Positions 50,539 through 58,496 of a DNA stretch of 64,000 nt are shown here, piece by piece. The notes under the pieces were generated by a model that saw only the letters and a list, made by a program, of their open reading frames with translations, was not told the origin of the DNA and searched no databases. Every line of letters starts with the position of its first letter. Within the stretch, counting starts at the first letter, position 1. The DNA lies in NCBI GenBank assembly GCA_963709425.1, contig CAVPWG010000001.1:248001-312000 (forward strand), written 5' to 3'. The position numbers were made by a program, and so were the translations under genes. The stretch is from JAICJC01 sp963709425. Its GTDB lineage: Bacteria; Actinomycetota; Thermoleophilia; Gaiellales; JAICJC01.

Positions 50539-53500
50539 TCACGCGAGGACGGCCTCGCCGAGGAGCGCGCGCGCCTCGGCCATGAAGTCGCCGTCCGGCC
50601 GGACGCGGTAGCCGGCGCCGAACCTGAGCACCTTCGGCCCGTCGGACGTCTTGATCTCGAGCTCGACGGGCGCGTCGCCCGGGTACTCGCCGATCAGGCG
50701 GCGCAGCTCGTCGACCACGGTCGCAAGCGCCGCCCGGGCGTCGATCCGGAGCTTCACGATCCCCTGGTCGTCGACGGCCTCGAACGGCGACACCTCGAGC
50801 GCGATCAGCTTCACCTCCGACTCCGACCGGCGGTCGGCGCGCGCCTTCACGAGGACGATGGCGTCGGGCAGGAGCACGCTCCGGCACGTCTCCCACGTGC
50901 CCGCGAAGACCACGATCTCGGCGGAGTCGGTGATGTCGTCGAGCTCGCAGAAGGCCATCTGGTCGCCGCGCTTCGTCACCATCGGGCGCAGCGAGGCGAC
51001 GATTCCTCCGACCGTCACGACCTGCCCGTCGCGGAGGTCCTGGAGGGCGCGAAGCGGCGTGTCGGTCTTACGCTCGAGCTGGCCGCGGAGCGGGGCGAGC
51101 GGATGGCTCGAGACGTACATCCCGAGCGCCTCCTTCTCGCGCCGCAGGAGCTCCTCGCGCGGCCACTCCTCGGACGGCACCGGCGGGCGGCCGCGCGTCG
51201 ACGGCGCCGCGCCGTTCCCGTCCCCGTCGCCGAGGTCGAAGATGGAGCCCTGCCCGACGAGCGCGTCGGACTGCGTCCGCTGCCCGGCCGAGATCGCCTG
51301 CTCGAGCACCTCGAACATGCCCCGCCGGGTCGCGCCCGTCGAGTCGAGCGCACCGCAGGCGATCAGGCTCTCGACCATGCCCCGATTCAGCACGGCCATG
51401 TCGACCCGCTCGCAGAAGTCCCAGATCGAGTCGAACGGCCGCTCGCTGCGCGCGGCGATGATCGCGCGCACCGCGCCCTCGCCGACGCGCTTCACGGCGG
51501 CCAGCCCGAAGCGGATGCGGCCCTCGACGACCGCGAAGTCCGACTGGCTCGAGTTCACGTCGGGCGGCAGCACCTCGACGCCCATGTCCGCGCACTCGCC
51601 GACGTAGAACGGCACCCTGTCCTTGGTCGACATGACCGACGAGATCAGCGCCGCCATGTACTCGGCCGGGTGGTTGGCGCGCAGGTAGGCGGTGCGATAG
51701 GCGATCAGGCCGTAACAGGCGGCATGGGCCTTGTTGAAGCTGTAGTCGGCCGCCAGCTCGACCTTGGCCCACAGGGCGTGCGCGGTCGCGGCCGGCACGC
51801 CGTTCGACTCGCATCCGGCCGTGAACTTGTCCTTGAGCGACGCCATGAGGCTTGCGATCTTCTTGCCGATCGCCTTTCGGAGATCGTCGGCCTCGGCCGG
51901 GCTGAAGCCGGCAAGCGACTTGGCGATCTCCATGTACTGCTCCTGGTAGATGCAGATCCCGTGCGTGGTCTCGAGCACCGGGCCGAGGCGGTTGTCCTCG
52001 TAGGCGATGCGGCCGGGATCGGCCTTGTTGCGCGCGTAGTCGGGGATGAACTGCATCGGCCCCGGGCGGTAGAGCGCGACCAGCGCGACGATGTCCTCGA
52101 ACTCGGTCGGCTTCACCTGCCTCAGGGCGTCGCGCATGCCCGTCGACTCGAACTGGAACACGCCCGTGGAATCGCCGCGGGCCATCATCTCGTAGGTCTT
52201 CCTGTCGTCGAGCGGCACCGCGTCCATGTCAAGCCGGGTGCCCACCGATTCCTCGATGATCTCGACCGCCCGGTCGATGACGTCGAGGTTGCGAAGGCCG
52301 AGGAAGTCCATCTTGAGCAGGCCGAGCGCGTCGACGTCGTTCATCGAGAACTGGGTCACGACCTCGGAGTCGACGCCCTTCTGCTGGAGCGGCAGGTACT
52401 CGGTCAGCGGCCGATCGCCGATCACGACTGCCGCAGCGTGGATCGAGTCGTTGCGGACGACGCCCTCGAGCGGCATCGCCATGTCGACGATCGAACGGGT
52501 CGTCTCGTCGGTGTCGTAGCTCCGGCGCAGCTCGGCCCCGGGCTTCATGCACGCCTCGAACGAGATCTTGGGGCCCTCCGGCACGAGCTTCGCGATGCGG
52601 TCGACGACGCCGTACGGGATGCCCATCACGCGGCCGGCGTCCTTGATCGCGGCCTTGGGCTGCATCTTGCCGAACGTGATGATCTGGGCGACGTTGCGGC
52701 GGCCGTACTTCTCGGCGACGTAGTTGATGACGCGCTCGCGGCCCGCCACCGCGAAGTCGATGTCGATGTCGGGAAGCGACTTTCGCCCCGGGTTCAGGAA
52801 GCGCTCGAAGAGCAGCGAGTACCGGATCGGGTCGAGGTCGGTGATCCGCAGGCAGTAGGCCACGAGCGACCCGGCCGCCGAGCCGCGGCCGGGCCCGACC
52901 GAGACGCCGTCCTGGCGGGCGAAGCGGATGAAGTCCCAGACGATGAGGAAGTAGTCGGCGTAGCCCATCTCCTCGATCGTGCGGAGCTCGAACTCGAGCC
53001 GCTCGCGAAGCTCGGGCGTCTCGGCCCCGTACCGCTCGCGCAGGCCGGACTCGGCGAGCTCCCGCAGGTACTGGGGCGCCATCTTGCCCTCTGGGACGTC
53101 GAAGCGCGGCAGGTGCAGCCTGTCGAGGTCGAGCCGGGCGTCGCAGCGCTCGGCGATCTCGACGGTGCGGGCCAGCATGTCGGCTCCCCACGGCGCGGCC
53201 ATCAGCGCGTACATCTCGTCGGGCGACTTCAGGTAGAAGCCGTGGTTCGAGAACTTGAACCGGTCGGGGTTGTCGAGCGTGTCGCCGGTCTGGATGCAGA
53301 GCATCGCCTCGTGCGGGATCGCGTCGGCGGCCGTCAGATAGTGCACGTCGCCGGTGCCGACGAGCGGGAGTCCGGCGTCGCGCGCGAGCCCGGCGAGGAC
53401 CGGGTTGATGGCCGTCTGCACGTCGATGCCGCCGTCCTGGAGCTCGACGTAGACGTTGTCGCGGCCGAAGATCTGTACGAGCCGGTCGATCTCGCCCCGC

Positions 53501-53964
53501 GCGCCGCGCTCGTCGCCGTCGACGAGCGCCTTGCACACCCGCCCGGACAGACAGCCGGAGAGGGCGATGATGCCCTTGGAGTGGGCGGCGAGCTGCTCGA
53601 GGTCGACACGGGGCCGGTACCAGTAGCCATCGAGATATCCCGCGGACACGAGCCGGACGAGGTTGTGGTAGCCCTCGCTGGTCTCGGCGAGCAGGGTGAG
53701 ATGGCAGCGACGCTCCTTCTGGGGGCGGGCGGCATGGTCGTCGACCACATACATCTCGCAGCCCAGCACCGGTCGTATCCCGGCGTGCGTGGCGGCCCGC
53801 GTCAGCTCGACCGCGCCGGCCATCGAGCCGTGGTCGGTCAGGCCGATCGCGGGCATCCCCAGCTCGGCGGCGCGGGCGACCAGCGGTTCGATACGGCACG
53901 CCCCGTCGAGGATGGAGTACTCGCTGTGGACGTGGAGATGGACGTACTGCTGGCCGTTGGGCAC
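50539..53964 (-). CDS. dnaE: DNA polymerase III alpha subunit
   Basis: DnaE is the replicative polymerase. The 1141-residue chain has an N-terminal PHP domain (VHLHVHSEYSILDGACRI, LTDHGSMAGAVELT), then the Pol III core with GPGRGSAAGSLVAYCLRITDLDP, the catalytic SLPDIDIDF, NDSIHAAAVVI, DFLGLRNLDV and LYRPGPMQFIPDYARNK. A helix-hairpin-helix region and a C-terminal OB fold (VTVGGIVASLRPMVTKRGDQMAF) follow. The GTG start is eight bases after TAGGAT, so the mRNA is probably leaderless. Length and order are normal for the DnaE1 type. Confidence 0.97.
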   Translation of the reverse strand: MPNGQQYVHLHVHSEYSILDGACRIEPLVARAAELGMPAIGLTDHGSMAGAVELTRAATHAGIRPVLGCEMYVVDDHAARPQKERRCHLTLLAETSEGYHNLVRLVSAGYLDGYWYRPRVDLEQLAAHSKGIIALSGCLSGRVCKALVDGDERGARGEIDRLVQIFGRDNVYVELQDGGIDVQTAINPVLAGLARDAGLPLVGTGDVHYLTAADAIPHEAMLCIQTGDTLDNPDRFKFSNHGFYLKSPDEMYALMAAPWGADMLARTVEIAERCDARLDLDRLHLPRFDVPEGKMAPQYLRELAESGLRERYGAETPELRERLEFELRTIEEMGYADYFLIVWDFIRFARQDGVSVGPGRGSAAGSLVAYCLRITDLDPIRYSLLFERFLNPGRKSLPDIDIDFAVAGRERVINYVAEKYGRRNVAQIITFGKMQPKAAIKDAGRVMGIPYGVVDRIAKLVPEGPKISFEACMKPGAELRRSYDTDETTRSIVDMAMPLEGVVRNDSIHAAAVVIGDRPLTEYLPLQQKGVDSEVVTQFSMNDVDALGLLKMDFLGLRNLDVIDRAVEIIEESVGTRLDMDAVPLDDRKTYEMMARGDSTGVFQFESTGMRDALRQVKPTEFEDIVALVALYRPGPMQFIPDYARNKADPGRIAYEDNRLGPVLETTHGICIYQEQYMEIAKSLAGFSPAEADDLRKAIGKKIASLMASLKDKFTAGCESNGVPAATAHALWAKVELAADYSFNKAHAACYGLIAYRTAYLRANHPAEYMAALISSVMSTKDRVPFYVGECADMGVEVLPPDVNSSQSDFAVVEGRIRFGLAAVKRVGEGAVRAIIAARSERPFDSIWDFCERVDMAVLNRGMVESLIACGALDSTGATRRGMFEVLEQAISAGQRTQSDALVGQGSIFDLGDGDGNGAAPSTRGRPPVPSEEWPREELLRREKEALGMYVSSHPLAPLRGQLERKTDTPLRALQDLRDGQVVTVGGIVASLRPMVTKRGDQMAFCELDDITDSAEIVVFAGTWETCRSVLLPDAIVLVKARADRRSESEVKLIALEVSPFEAVDDQGIVKLRIDARAALATVVDELRRLIGEYPGDAPVELEIKTSDGPKVLRFGAGYRVRPDGDFMAEARALLGEAVLA

Positions 53965-53972
53965 GGACGTCC

Positions 53973-53978
53973 ATCCTA
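53973..53978 (-). promoter_or_regulatory. Probable -10 box of a leaderless dnaE mRNA
   Basis: TAGGAT on the minus strand ends eight bases before the dnaE GTG. No ribosome binding site fits between them. Confidence 0.45.
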
Positions 53979-54100
53979 CTGACCGGCGCCGACGGAGCCG
54001 CACCCAGCCGAGAAGTGCGTGACGGAGGCGGCCGCGGAGACCATCCTCCGGACATGACGGGCCTGATCTTCGCCTATCCCGAGATCCTGATGGGATCGGC

Positions 54101-54346
54101 GTGGGCCTGGTCGCCGCGTCGCGCGGGTGGCGCCTCACGCCCATCGTGCTCGCGGGAGCGGCGCTCGCGCTGGTCCTCGTCGTCGGCGACGCCGACCTCA
54201 CCAACGTCTGCTCGGGCCACGGCGAGTGCACCCCGCCGACGAAGGTGGACTGGACGTTCGTCGCGATCGCCAACACGGGCGGATGGGCGTTCGGCGTGGC
54301 GACGGGCGCCGCGCTCATGTGGTCGCGCGGCCGTACGCTCAGCTGA
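54101..54346 (+). CDS. Small two-helix membrane protein, unknown
   Basis: An 81-codon frame starts at a GTG with GGGA five bases upstream. It has a hydrophobic helix at about residues 13-30 (LTPIVLAGAALALVLVV) and a second near the C-terminus (TFVAIANTGGWAFGVATGAALMW). Third codon positions are almost all G or C, as in real genes here. An ATG at 54054 opens another frame (MTGLIFAYPEILMGSA) that also has coding-like third positions up to about 54100. One missing base could therefore have split a slightly longer gene. No family recognised. Confidence 0.5.
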   Translation: MGLVAASRGWRLTPIVLAGAALALVLVVGDADLTNVCSGHGECTPPTKVDWTFVAIANTGGWAFGVATGAALMWSRGRTLS

Positions 54347-54547
54347 GGTGCCCGATCACGCGCGGCGGCTGTCCGGGGACAGTCCCCCGAACGATTGCGG
54401 CACACGCCAGGCACAGCCTCGCGACGCCGTCATGGCCGTACCACCGGGCCAGACCCCGTCCGGGGTCAGGCCCCACTGCCCCCAACGGTCGCGGCGCCGG
54501 CGAAGACCGCGCTCTTCGCCGGTGCGCTGCAGACACAACGCGACCGC
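54347..54547. other. Intergenic region with short hairpins
   Basis: This 200-base gap holds no convincing gene. It contains two tight inverted repeats, CTGTCC-GG-GGACAG at 54369-54382 and GACCCC-GTCC-GGGGTC at 54452-54467. The palindromic repeat copy B follows directly at 54562. Frames over it give only proline- and arginine-rich shadow sequence. It may act as a terminator region for the flanking convergent genes or be a repeat cluster. Confidence 0.5.
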
Positions 54548-54588
54548 TTAAGGAGGGGGCTCGCGGGGGAACCCTGGGTTCCCCCGCG
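54548..54588 (+). repeat. Palindromic repeat, copy B
   Basis: The core at 54562-54588 is a perfect 27-base palindrome: CGCGGGGGAACCC, a central T, then its reverse complement. The preceding TTAAGGAGGGGG resembles the TTGAGGAGAGGG before copy A at 26423-26466. This copy covers the last codons of the Dabb gene on the minus strand, so it supplies that protein's Pro/Arg-rich tail and stop. Confidence 0.6.
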
Positions 54589-54874
54589 CGAAGAACTGCG
54601 CGCCGGTCCGGGTGCAGGCAGGCAGGATCAGGTCGCTCAGGATCTGCCGGTGCCCGGCGTCGGCGGAGTAGCGGCGGAACGCGTCGGCGTCGTCCAGGTC
54701 GACGACGAGCGCCATGTCGGCGTTCCCCTCCCTGAGGCCGGCGTCACGGCCCAGCGACCACGCCCGCACCATGTCGAGCCGGGCGAGCATCGCCCGGAGC
54801 TCCGTCTCGACGCGGTCGACGTGCGCGGCCCCGACGTCCTCGTTCCAGCGGAAGAGGACGACATGCCGAAGCAC
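54548..54874 (-). CDS. Dabb (stress-responsive A/B barrel) domain protein
   Basis: A 108-residue protein of the Dabb fold: LRHVVLFRWNEDV starts the barrel, with LRAMLARLDMVRAWSLGRDAG and ADMALVVDLDDADAFRRYSADAGHRQILSDLILP. These dimeric alpha-beta barrels include ligand-binding and some catalytic proteins, and the role here is unknown. The GTG at 54874 is the family start. The last 13 residues (NPGFPREPPP-type) are encoded by the palindromic repeat copy B and look added to the domain. Confidence 0.8.
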   Translation of the reverse strand: MLRHVVLFRWNEDVGAAHVDRVETELRAMLARLDMVRAWSLGRDAGLREGNADMALVVDLDDADAFRRYSADAGHRQILSDLILPACTRTGAQFFARGNPGFPREPPP

Positions 54875-54875
54875 G

Positions 54876-55115
54876 TCAGCCGGAGTCGTGCGAGCCGTTG
54901 CGGCGGCGGTGGTGCGCGATGACCGCGGCCCCCGCGACGGCCGCAGCAGCACCGCCGACGAGCGGCAGCCGTGTGCGGCGGGGCCGCATGGCATCGCTCA
55001 TCCGCGTCCGCACCGGACGCCGGGCACGGCGTCGGCCGACGACCGTGCGCGCAACACGTCCTGCAACCACATAGGTGGCATACCCGATGGCAGCTTTGCG
55101 CTTGTTCAGGATCAT
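54876..55115 (-). CDS. Small basic membrane-associated protein, unknown
   Basis: A 79-residue very basic protein starts MILNKRKAAIGYATYVVAGRVA, followed by a run of arginines, and has one Ala/Gly-rich hydrophobic stretch at about residues 52-68. Similar short proteins with a K-R-x-AIGYATY start are, as far as I recall, common in this part of the Actinobacteria; none has a known function. TACAGT six bases upstream of the ATG fits a leaderless promoter. It ends one base before the Dabb gene start. Confidence 0.6.
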   Translation of the reverse strand: MILNKRKAAIGYATYVVAGRVARTVVGRRRARRPVRTRMSDAMRPRRTRLPLVGGAAAAVAGAAVIAHHRRRNGSHDSG

Positions 55116-55121
55116 GCCCGC

Positions 55122-55127
55122 ACTGTA
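55122..55127 (-). promoter_or_regulatory. Probable -10 box for the small basic protein gene
   Basis: TACAGT on the minus strand ends six bases before the ATG at 55115. Confidence 0.38.
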
Positions 55128-55199
55128 CTCGACGGGGTCGGACGAAATACCTCGATCAAGGGACTGATAGGAGCCCCGAAACTGGCGACTACTGAGAAT

Positions 55200-55367
55200 A
55201 TGAACGACAACGACATCACAGCACGCGAGCCCTCGGTCGACGAGCGCTTCATGGGCGACTGGGTCGCGTTCGGGATGTCCGAGCTCCAGGCGTATCTGAC
55301 GAAGCACGCCCGCTTCGCGGCGTTCTGCGACGACCTCGATTCCGACGCCCAAGACCTGGCGGCCTAG
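55200..55367 (+). CDS. Small acidic hypothetical protein
   Basis: A 55-codon frame (ATG at 55200) gives an acidic, protein-like product with DERFMGDWVAFGMSELQAYLTKHARFAAFCDDLD, probably two short helices. No signal or membrane segment. The ribosome binding site is weak. Its TAG stop overlaps the ispG stop codon on the other strand within one CTAG. No known family. Confidence 0.5.
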   Translation: MNDNDITAREPSVDERFMGDWVAFGMSELQAYLTKHARFAAFCDDLDSDAQDLAA

Positions 55368-56479
55368 GCCCCGCTGACGGCCACGGGGAGGCGGAGCCGG
55401 CGGATCGGCCGCTCCGGCCGCACCATCCCGGCTGCGATCCACGCGTCGATCTCGCTGAAGAGCTCGTCCACGAGCGCCCGCTGTGGCACGCGCCGCAGCA
55501 CCTCGCCGTGTGCGTAGATGTGCCCCGCGTCGCGCCCGCCGGCGATCCCGAAGTCGGCGTCGCCGGCCTCGCCGGGCCCGTTCACGGCGCAGCCCATCAC
55601 GGCCACGTGGAAGACCTGGTCGTAGCCGCCCAGCCGCCGCTCGACGGCCTCCGCGAGCTCGAGGACGTCGACGTTCGTGCGCCCGCACGACGGGCAGGCG
55701 ATCATCACGGGCCCCTTGTGGCGCAGGCCCAGCACCCGCAGGATCTCCCAGGCGACCTTCACCTCCTCGACCGGATCGGCCGTCAGCGAGACGCGCAGCG
55801 TGTCGCCGATCCCGTCGGCGAGCAGCGAGCCGATCCCGATCGCGCTCTTCACGGTTCCGGTGAACGCGGGGCCGGCCTCCGTGACGCCGAGGTGGAGCGG
55901 GTACGGCACCTGCTCGGACAGGCGGCGGTAGGCCTGGATCATGACCGGCACGGACGAGCTCTTGACCGAGATCTTGAAATCGCGGAACTCCAGCCGCTCG
56001 AGCAGCCGCACCTCCTCGAGCGCCGCCTCCACGAGCGCGCCCGCCGGGTCGTTGGTCGCGAACTGGCGCAGGTGGTCTGGCAGCGAGCCGGAATTGGCGC
56101 CGATCCGCATCGGGATGCCCGCTGCGCGGGCCGCCGTGACGACCTGCTCGACGCGATCGGGGCCGCCGATGTTGCCCGGGTTGATGCGCACGGCCGCGAC
56201 GCCTGCGTCGATCGCCCGGAGCGCCAGCGAGGCATTGAAGTGGATGTCGGCGATCACCGGGAGCGGCGTGCCCGCGACGATCGCGGGCAGTGCATCGGCG
56301 TCCGGGCGCCCGGGGACAGCCACGCGGACGATCTCGCAGCCCGCCCCTTCGAGCCTCGCGATCTGGCCCAGCGTGGCCGCGACGTCGCTCGTCTCGGTGA
56401 GGGTCATCGACTGCACCGCCACCGGCGCGCCACCGCCGATGGGGACGCCGCCGACGCTGATCCGCTGGGTCGAGGCCAT
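55364..56479 (-). CDS. ispG: 4-hydroxy-3-methylbut-2-enyl diphosphate synthase (IspG)
   Basis: IspG is an iron-sulfur enzyme of the MEP isoprenoid pathway. The 371-residue protein has a TIM-barrel part (VAVQSMTLTETSDVAATLGQI, ADIHFNASLALRA, RINPGNIGG) and a C-terminal [4Fe-4S] domain with CPSCGRTNVDV and MGCAVNGPGEAGDAD. Its ATG shares one base with the stop of the nucleotidyltransferase gene. It ends the rpsB-to-ispG cluster. Confidence 0.97.
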   Translation of the reverse strand: MASTQRISVGGVPIGGGAPVAVQSMTLTETSDVAATLGQIARLEGAGCEIVRVAVPGRPDADALPAIVAGTPLPVIADIHFNASLALRAIDAGVAAVRINPGNIGGPDRVEQVVTAARAAGIPMRIGANSGSLPDHLRQFATNDPAGALVEAALEEVRLLERLEFRDFKISVKSSSVPVMIQAYRRLSEQVPYPLHLGVTEAGPAFTGTVKSAIGIGSLLADGIGDTLRVSLTADPVEEVKVAWEILRVLGLRHKGPVMIACPSCGRTNVDVLELAEAVERRLGGYDQVFHVAVMGCAVNGPGEAGDADFGIAGGRDAGHIYAHGEVLRRVPQRALVDELFSEIDAWIAAGMVRPERPIRRLRLPVAVSGA

Positions 56480-57234
56480 CAGGCGGGAGGATACCGGGCG
56501 ACACCGCCGAGCTCGGAGGTCGCGCGGGCGATCAGCGCGTCCACGGAGGCCGGGTCGACGCGCGCCTCCGCCCGGCCGAGCTGGTGCTCGAGCGCCGCCG
56601 TGATGGCGGCGTCGTCCGCCCCGCGGCCGAGGGCCCAGCGGCCGCCGGCGACCTTTGAGCACAGCTGACGCTCGGTCGCGAAGCGCCAGGCCCGGCAGGC
56701 GTTCAGCACCTGGTAGGCCGGGGGTGCATGCGTGACCGCCCATGCCAGCTCGCCGGCGAACGTCGCATCCAGGAGCTGCGCCGGGACGTCCGCGAAGACG
56801 TGTTCGGGCGGCGGCCCGGTGAGCGCGCGCCCGTGCTGCCGGCACACCGCGATGTGCATCAGGTAGTCGGCGTGCCCGCGGCCGAGCCCGAGCGTCGGCC
56901 GGTCGCCCGCGGACGAGGTCGTGAGGTCGAGCTCGAACGCCGGCTCGGCGATCGCGGTGGCCGCGCTCGCCGCTGACATGAGCCCGAACTCGAGGCCGCG
57001 GAGCGCCGGGCAGGGCAGCGACCCGACCGACAGCGCCCCGGCCAGCTCCTCGAGTACGCCCCGGTCCACGACCGGGGCGGCGCAGACGGCGAGGACATCG
57101 ATGTCGGAGCGATCCTCGCGCCAGCCGCCGAGGACGGCGGATCCGTGCAGATAGGCGCCGACCAGCCCCTCGCCGATCCGCTCGTCGAGCACCCGCGCGA
57201 GCGTCGCCAGGTAGGCCTCGACGGCCGGCGTCAC
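56479..57234 (-). CDS. AadA-like aminoglycoside nucleotidyltransferase family protein
   Basis: A 251-residue protein with the nucleotidyltransferase motif AYLHGSAVLGGWREDRSDIDVLAV: GS at 31-32 and the metal-binding Asp pair at 44 and 46. A C-terminal helical domain has YQVLNACRAWRFATERQLCSKVAGGRWAL, as in ANT(3'')/ANT(9) (AadA, DUF4111) proteins. The ATP-dependent adenylation of an aminoglycoside is inferred from the family only; an intrinsic role on another small molecule is equally possible. It overlaps rseP (GTGA) and ispG (1 base), so it is firmly within the MEP-pathway operon. Confidence 0.82.
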   Translation of the reverse strand: MTPAVEAYLATLARVLDERIGEGLVGAYLHGSAVLGGWREDRSDIDVLAVCAAPVVDRGVLEELAGALSVGSLPCPALRGLEFGLMSAASAATAIAEPAFELDLTTSSAGDRPTLGLGRGHADYLMHIAVCRQHGRALTGPPPEHVFADVPAQLLDATFAGELAWAVTHAPPAYQVLNACRAWRFATERQLCSKVAGGRWALGRGADDAAITAALEHQLGRAEARVDPASVDALIARATSELGGVARYPPA

Positions 57235-58496
57235 CGCGCCGAGGGCGAGAGGATGCCTGCCAGGTCGTTCTGGAGGCCGATCAGGAAGACGAGCACCATG
57301 AGCGCGATCCCGAGCACAGAGATGCGCTCGAACACGGCCCGCGACACCATCCGACCGCGCAGCCGCTCGAGCACGATCATGAACACGTGGCCGCCGTCCA
57401 GCGGCAGGAACGGGAGCAGGTTGAAGATGGCGAGCGAGAGCGAGATGTAGGCGAGGAGGGTGAGATAGAAGGGTGTCCCGGCGTCGGCCGCATCCGCCGA
57501 GTAGCGGACGATCCCCACGGTCGAGTGGAGCTGCGAGCGCCCCTGCGGCGTGACGACGTCGGCCAGCGCCGAGGCGGTGCCGGTGGTGAGGTCCCACATG
57601 AACGAGGCCGACGCGACCGGCGCCTCGAGGAACGAGTACGTCTTGAGGCCGGCCTGGAAGCTGAACCCCAGCCGGTAGCTGCCGTCGATCACCTTGGTGT
57701 GCACCGGGCCGAGGACGATCCGGTGTCCGTTGCGGACGACGGTGACCGTGATGGGCGCTCCGTGGCTCTGCTCGATCGCGTTGCGCACCTCGAGCGGCGG
57801 AAGGGCCTTGCCGTCGACGGCGAGCAGCCGGTCGCCGGGGCGCAGGCCGGCGCTGTCCGCGGGGCTCTGCGCGATGACCGCGGCGACGTCGCGCGAGAGC
57901 ACCGACCCGTCGGGCCGGCCGAGGAGCGCGACCCCCCACAGGATGATGAAGCAGGCGAGCACGTTGGCCGCCGGCCCGGCCGTGATGACGGCCAGCCTCC
58001 GGCCCCGGGAGCAGCGCCAGTAGGCGCGCGGGTCGAGGTTCTCCTCAAGCCGGTCCATGGAGCGGGTGACGCGCCGTCGTTCACCCTCCGACAGCGACGG
58101 CTCGGCGTGATCCACAGCGGCGCGCAGCACGGGCAGCACCGCCAGGGCGTCGTCATAGCGGCCCTGGGTGAGGTGGCGGCGGACATCGTCGAGCGCGACG
58201 CCGATCGCCGTCGCGTCCTCGTCGTGCAGGTTCTCCGAGCGGTCGAGCAGATCGTCGACGTCGTAGAGGTCGCCGGCCTCGGGCCGGAGCATGCCCGGGA
58301 TCTTCACGAAGCCGCCGAGCGGGATCGCGCCGATCCCGTACTCCGTGTCCCCGTACCGGCGCTTCACGAGGGCAGGCGGGAAGCCGAGGTAGAAGCGAAG
58401 CGCGCGCATGCCGGTCAGCTTGGCGGCGGTGAAGTGGCCGAGCTCGTGCACGGCGACGAGCAGGAGCAGGCCGCCGATGGCGATGAAGACGCTCAT
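57231..58496 (-). CDS. rseP: Site-2 protease RseP/RIP family metalloprotease
   Basis: An intramembrane zinc metalloprotease that usually cleaves anti-sigma factors or signal-peptide remnants. The 421-residue protein has HELGH at residues 17-21 in the first membrane helix, GIGAIPLGGFVKIPGM, a PDZ domain (AQSPADSAGLRPGDRLLAVDGKALP) and the LPFLPLDGGHVF motif near the C-terminus, with about four membrane segments. Between about 71 and 155 there is an extra Asp/Arg-rich helical insert not found in standard RseP. The dxr-rseP-ispG neighbourhood is common in Actinobacteria. ATGA overlap with dxr. Confidence 0.94.
   Translation of the reverse strand: MSVFIAIGGLLLLVAVHELGHFTAAKLTGMRALRFYLGFPPALVKRRYGDTEYGIGAIPLGGFVKIPGMLRPEAGDLYDVDDLLDRSENLHDEDATAIGVALDDVRRHLTQGRYDDALAVLPVLRAAVDHAEPSLSEGERRRVTRSMDRLEENLDPRAYWRCSRGRRLAVITAGPAANVLACFIILWGVALLGRPDGSVLSRDVAAVIAQSPADSAGLRPGDRLLAVDGKALPPLEVRNAIEQSHGAPITVTVVRNGHRIVLGPVHTKVIDGSYRLGFSFQAGLKTYSFLEAPVASASFMWDLTTGTASALADVVTPQGRSQLHSTVGIVRYSADAADAGTPFYLTLLAYISLSLAIFNLLPFLPLDGGHVFMIVLERLRGRMVSRAVFERISVLGIALMVLVFLIGLQNDLAGILSPSAR

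Noticed and set aside
51103..53982. A 959-codon open frame opposite dnaE
   Set aside because: Composition is that of a reverse shadow (many Asp/His/Val/Arg repeats), and dnaE on the other strand is unambiguous.
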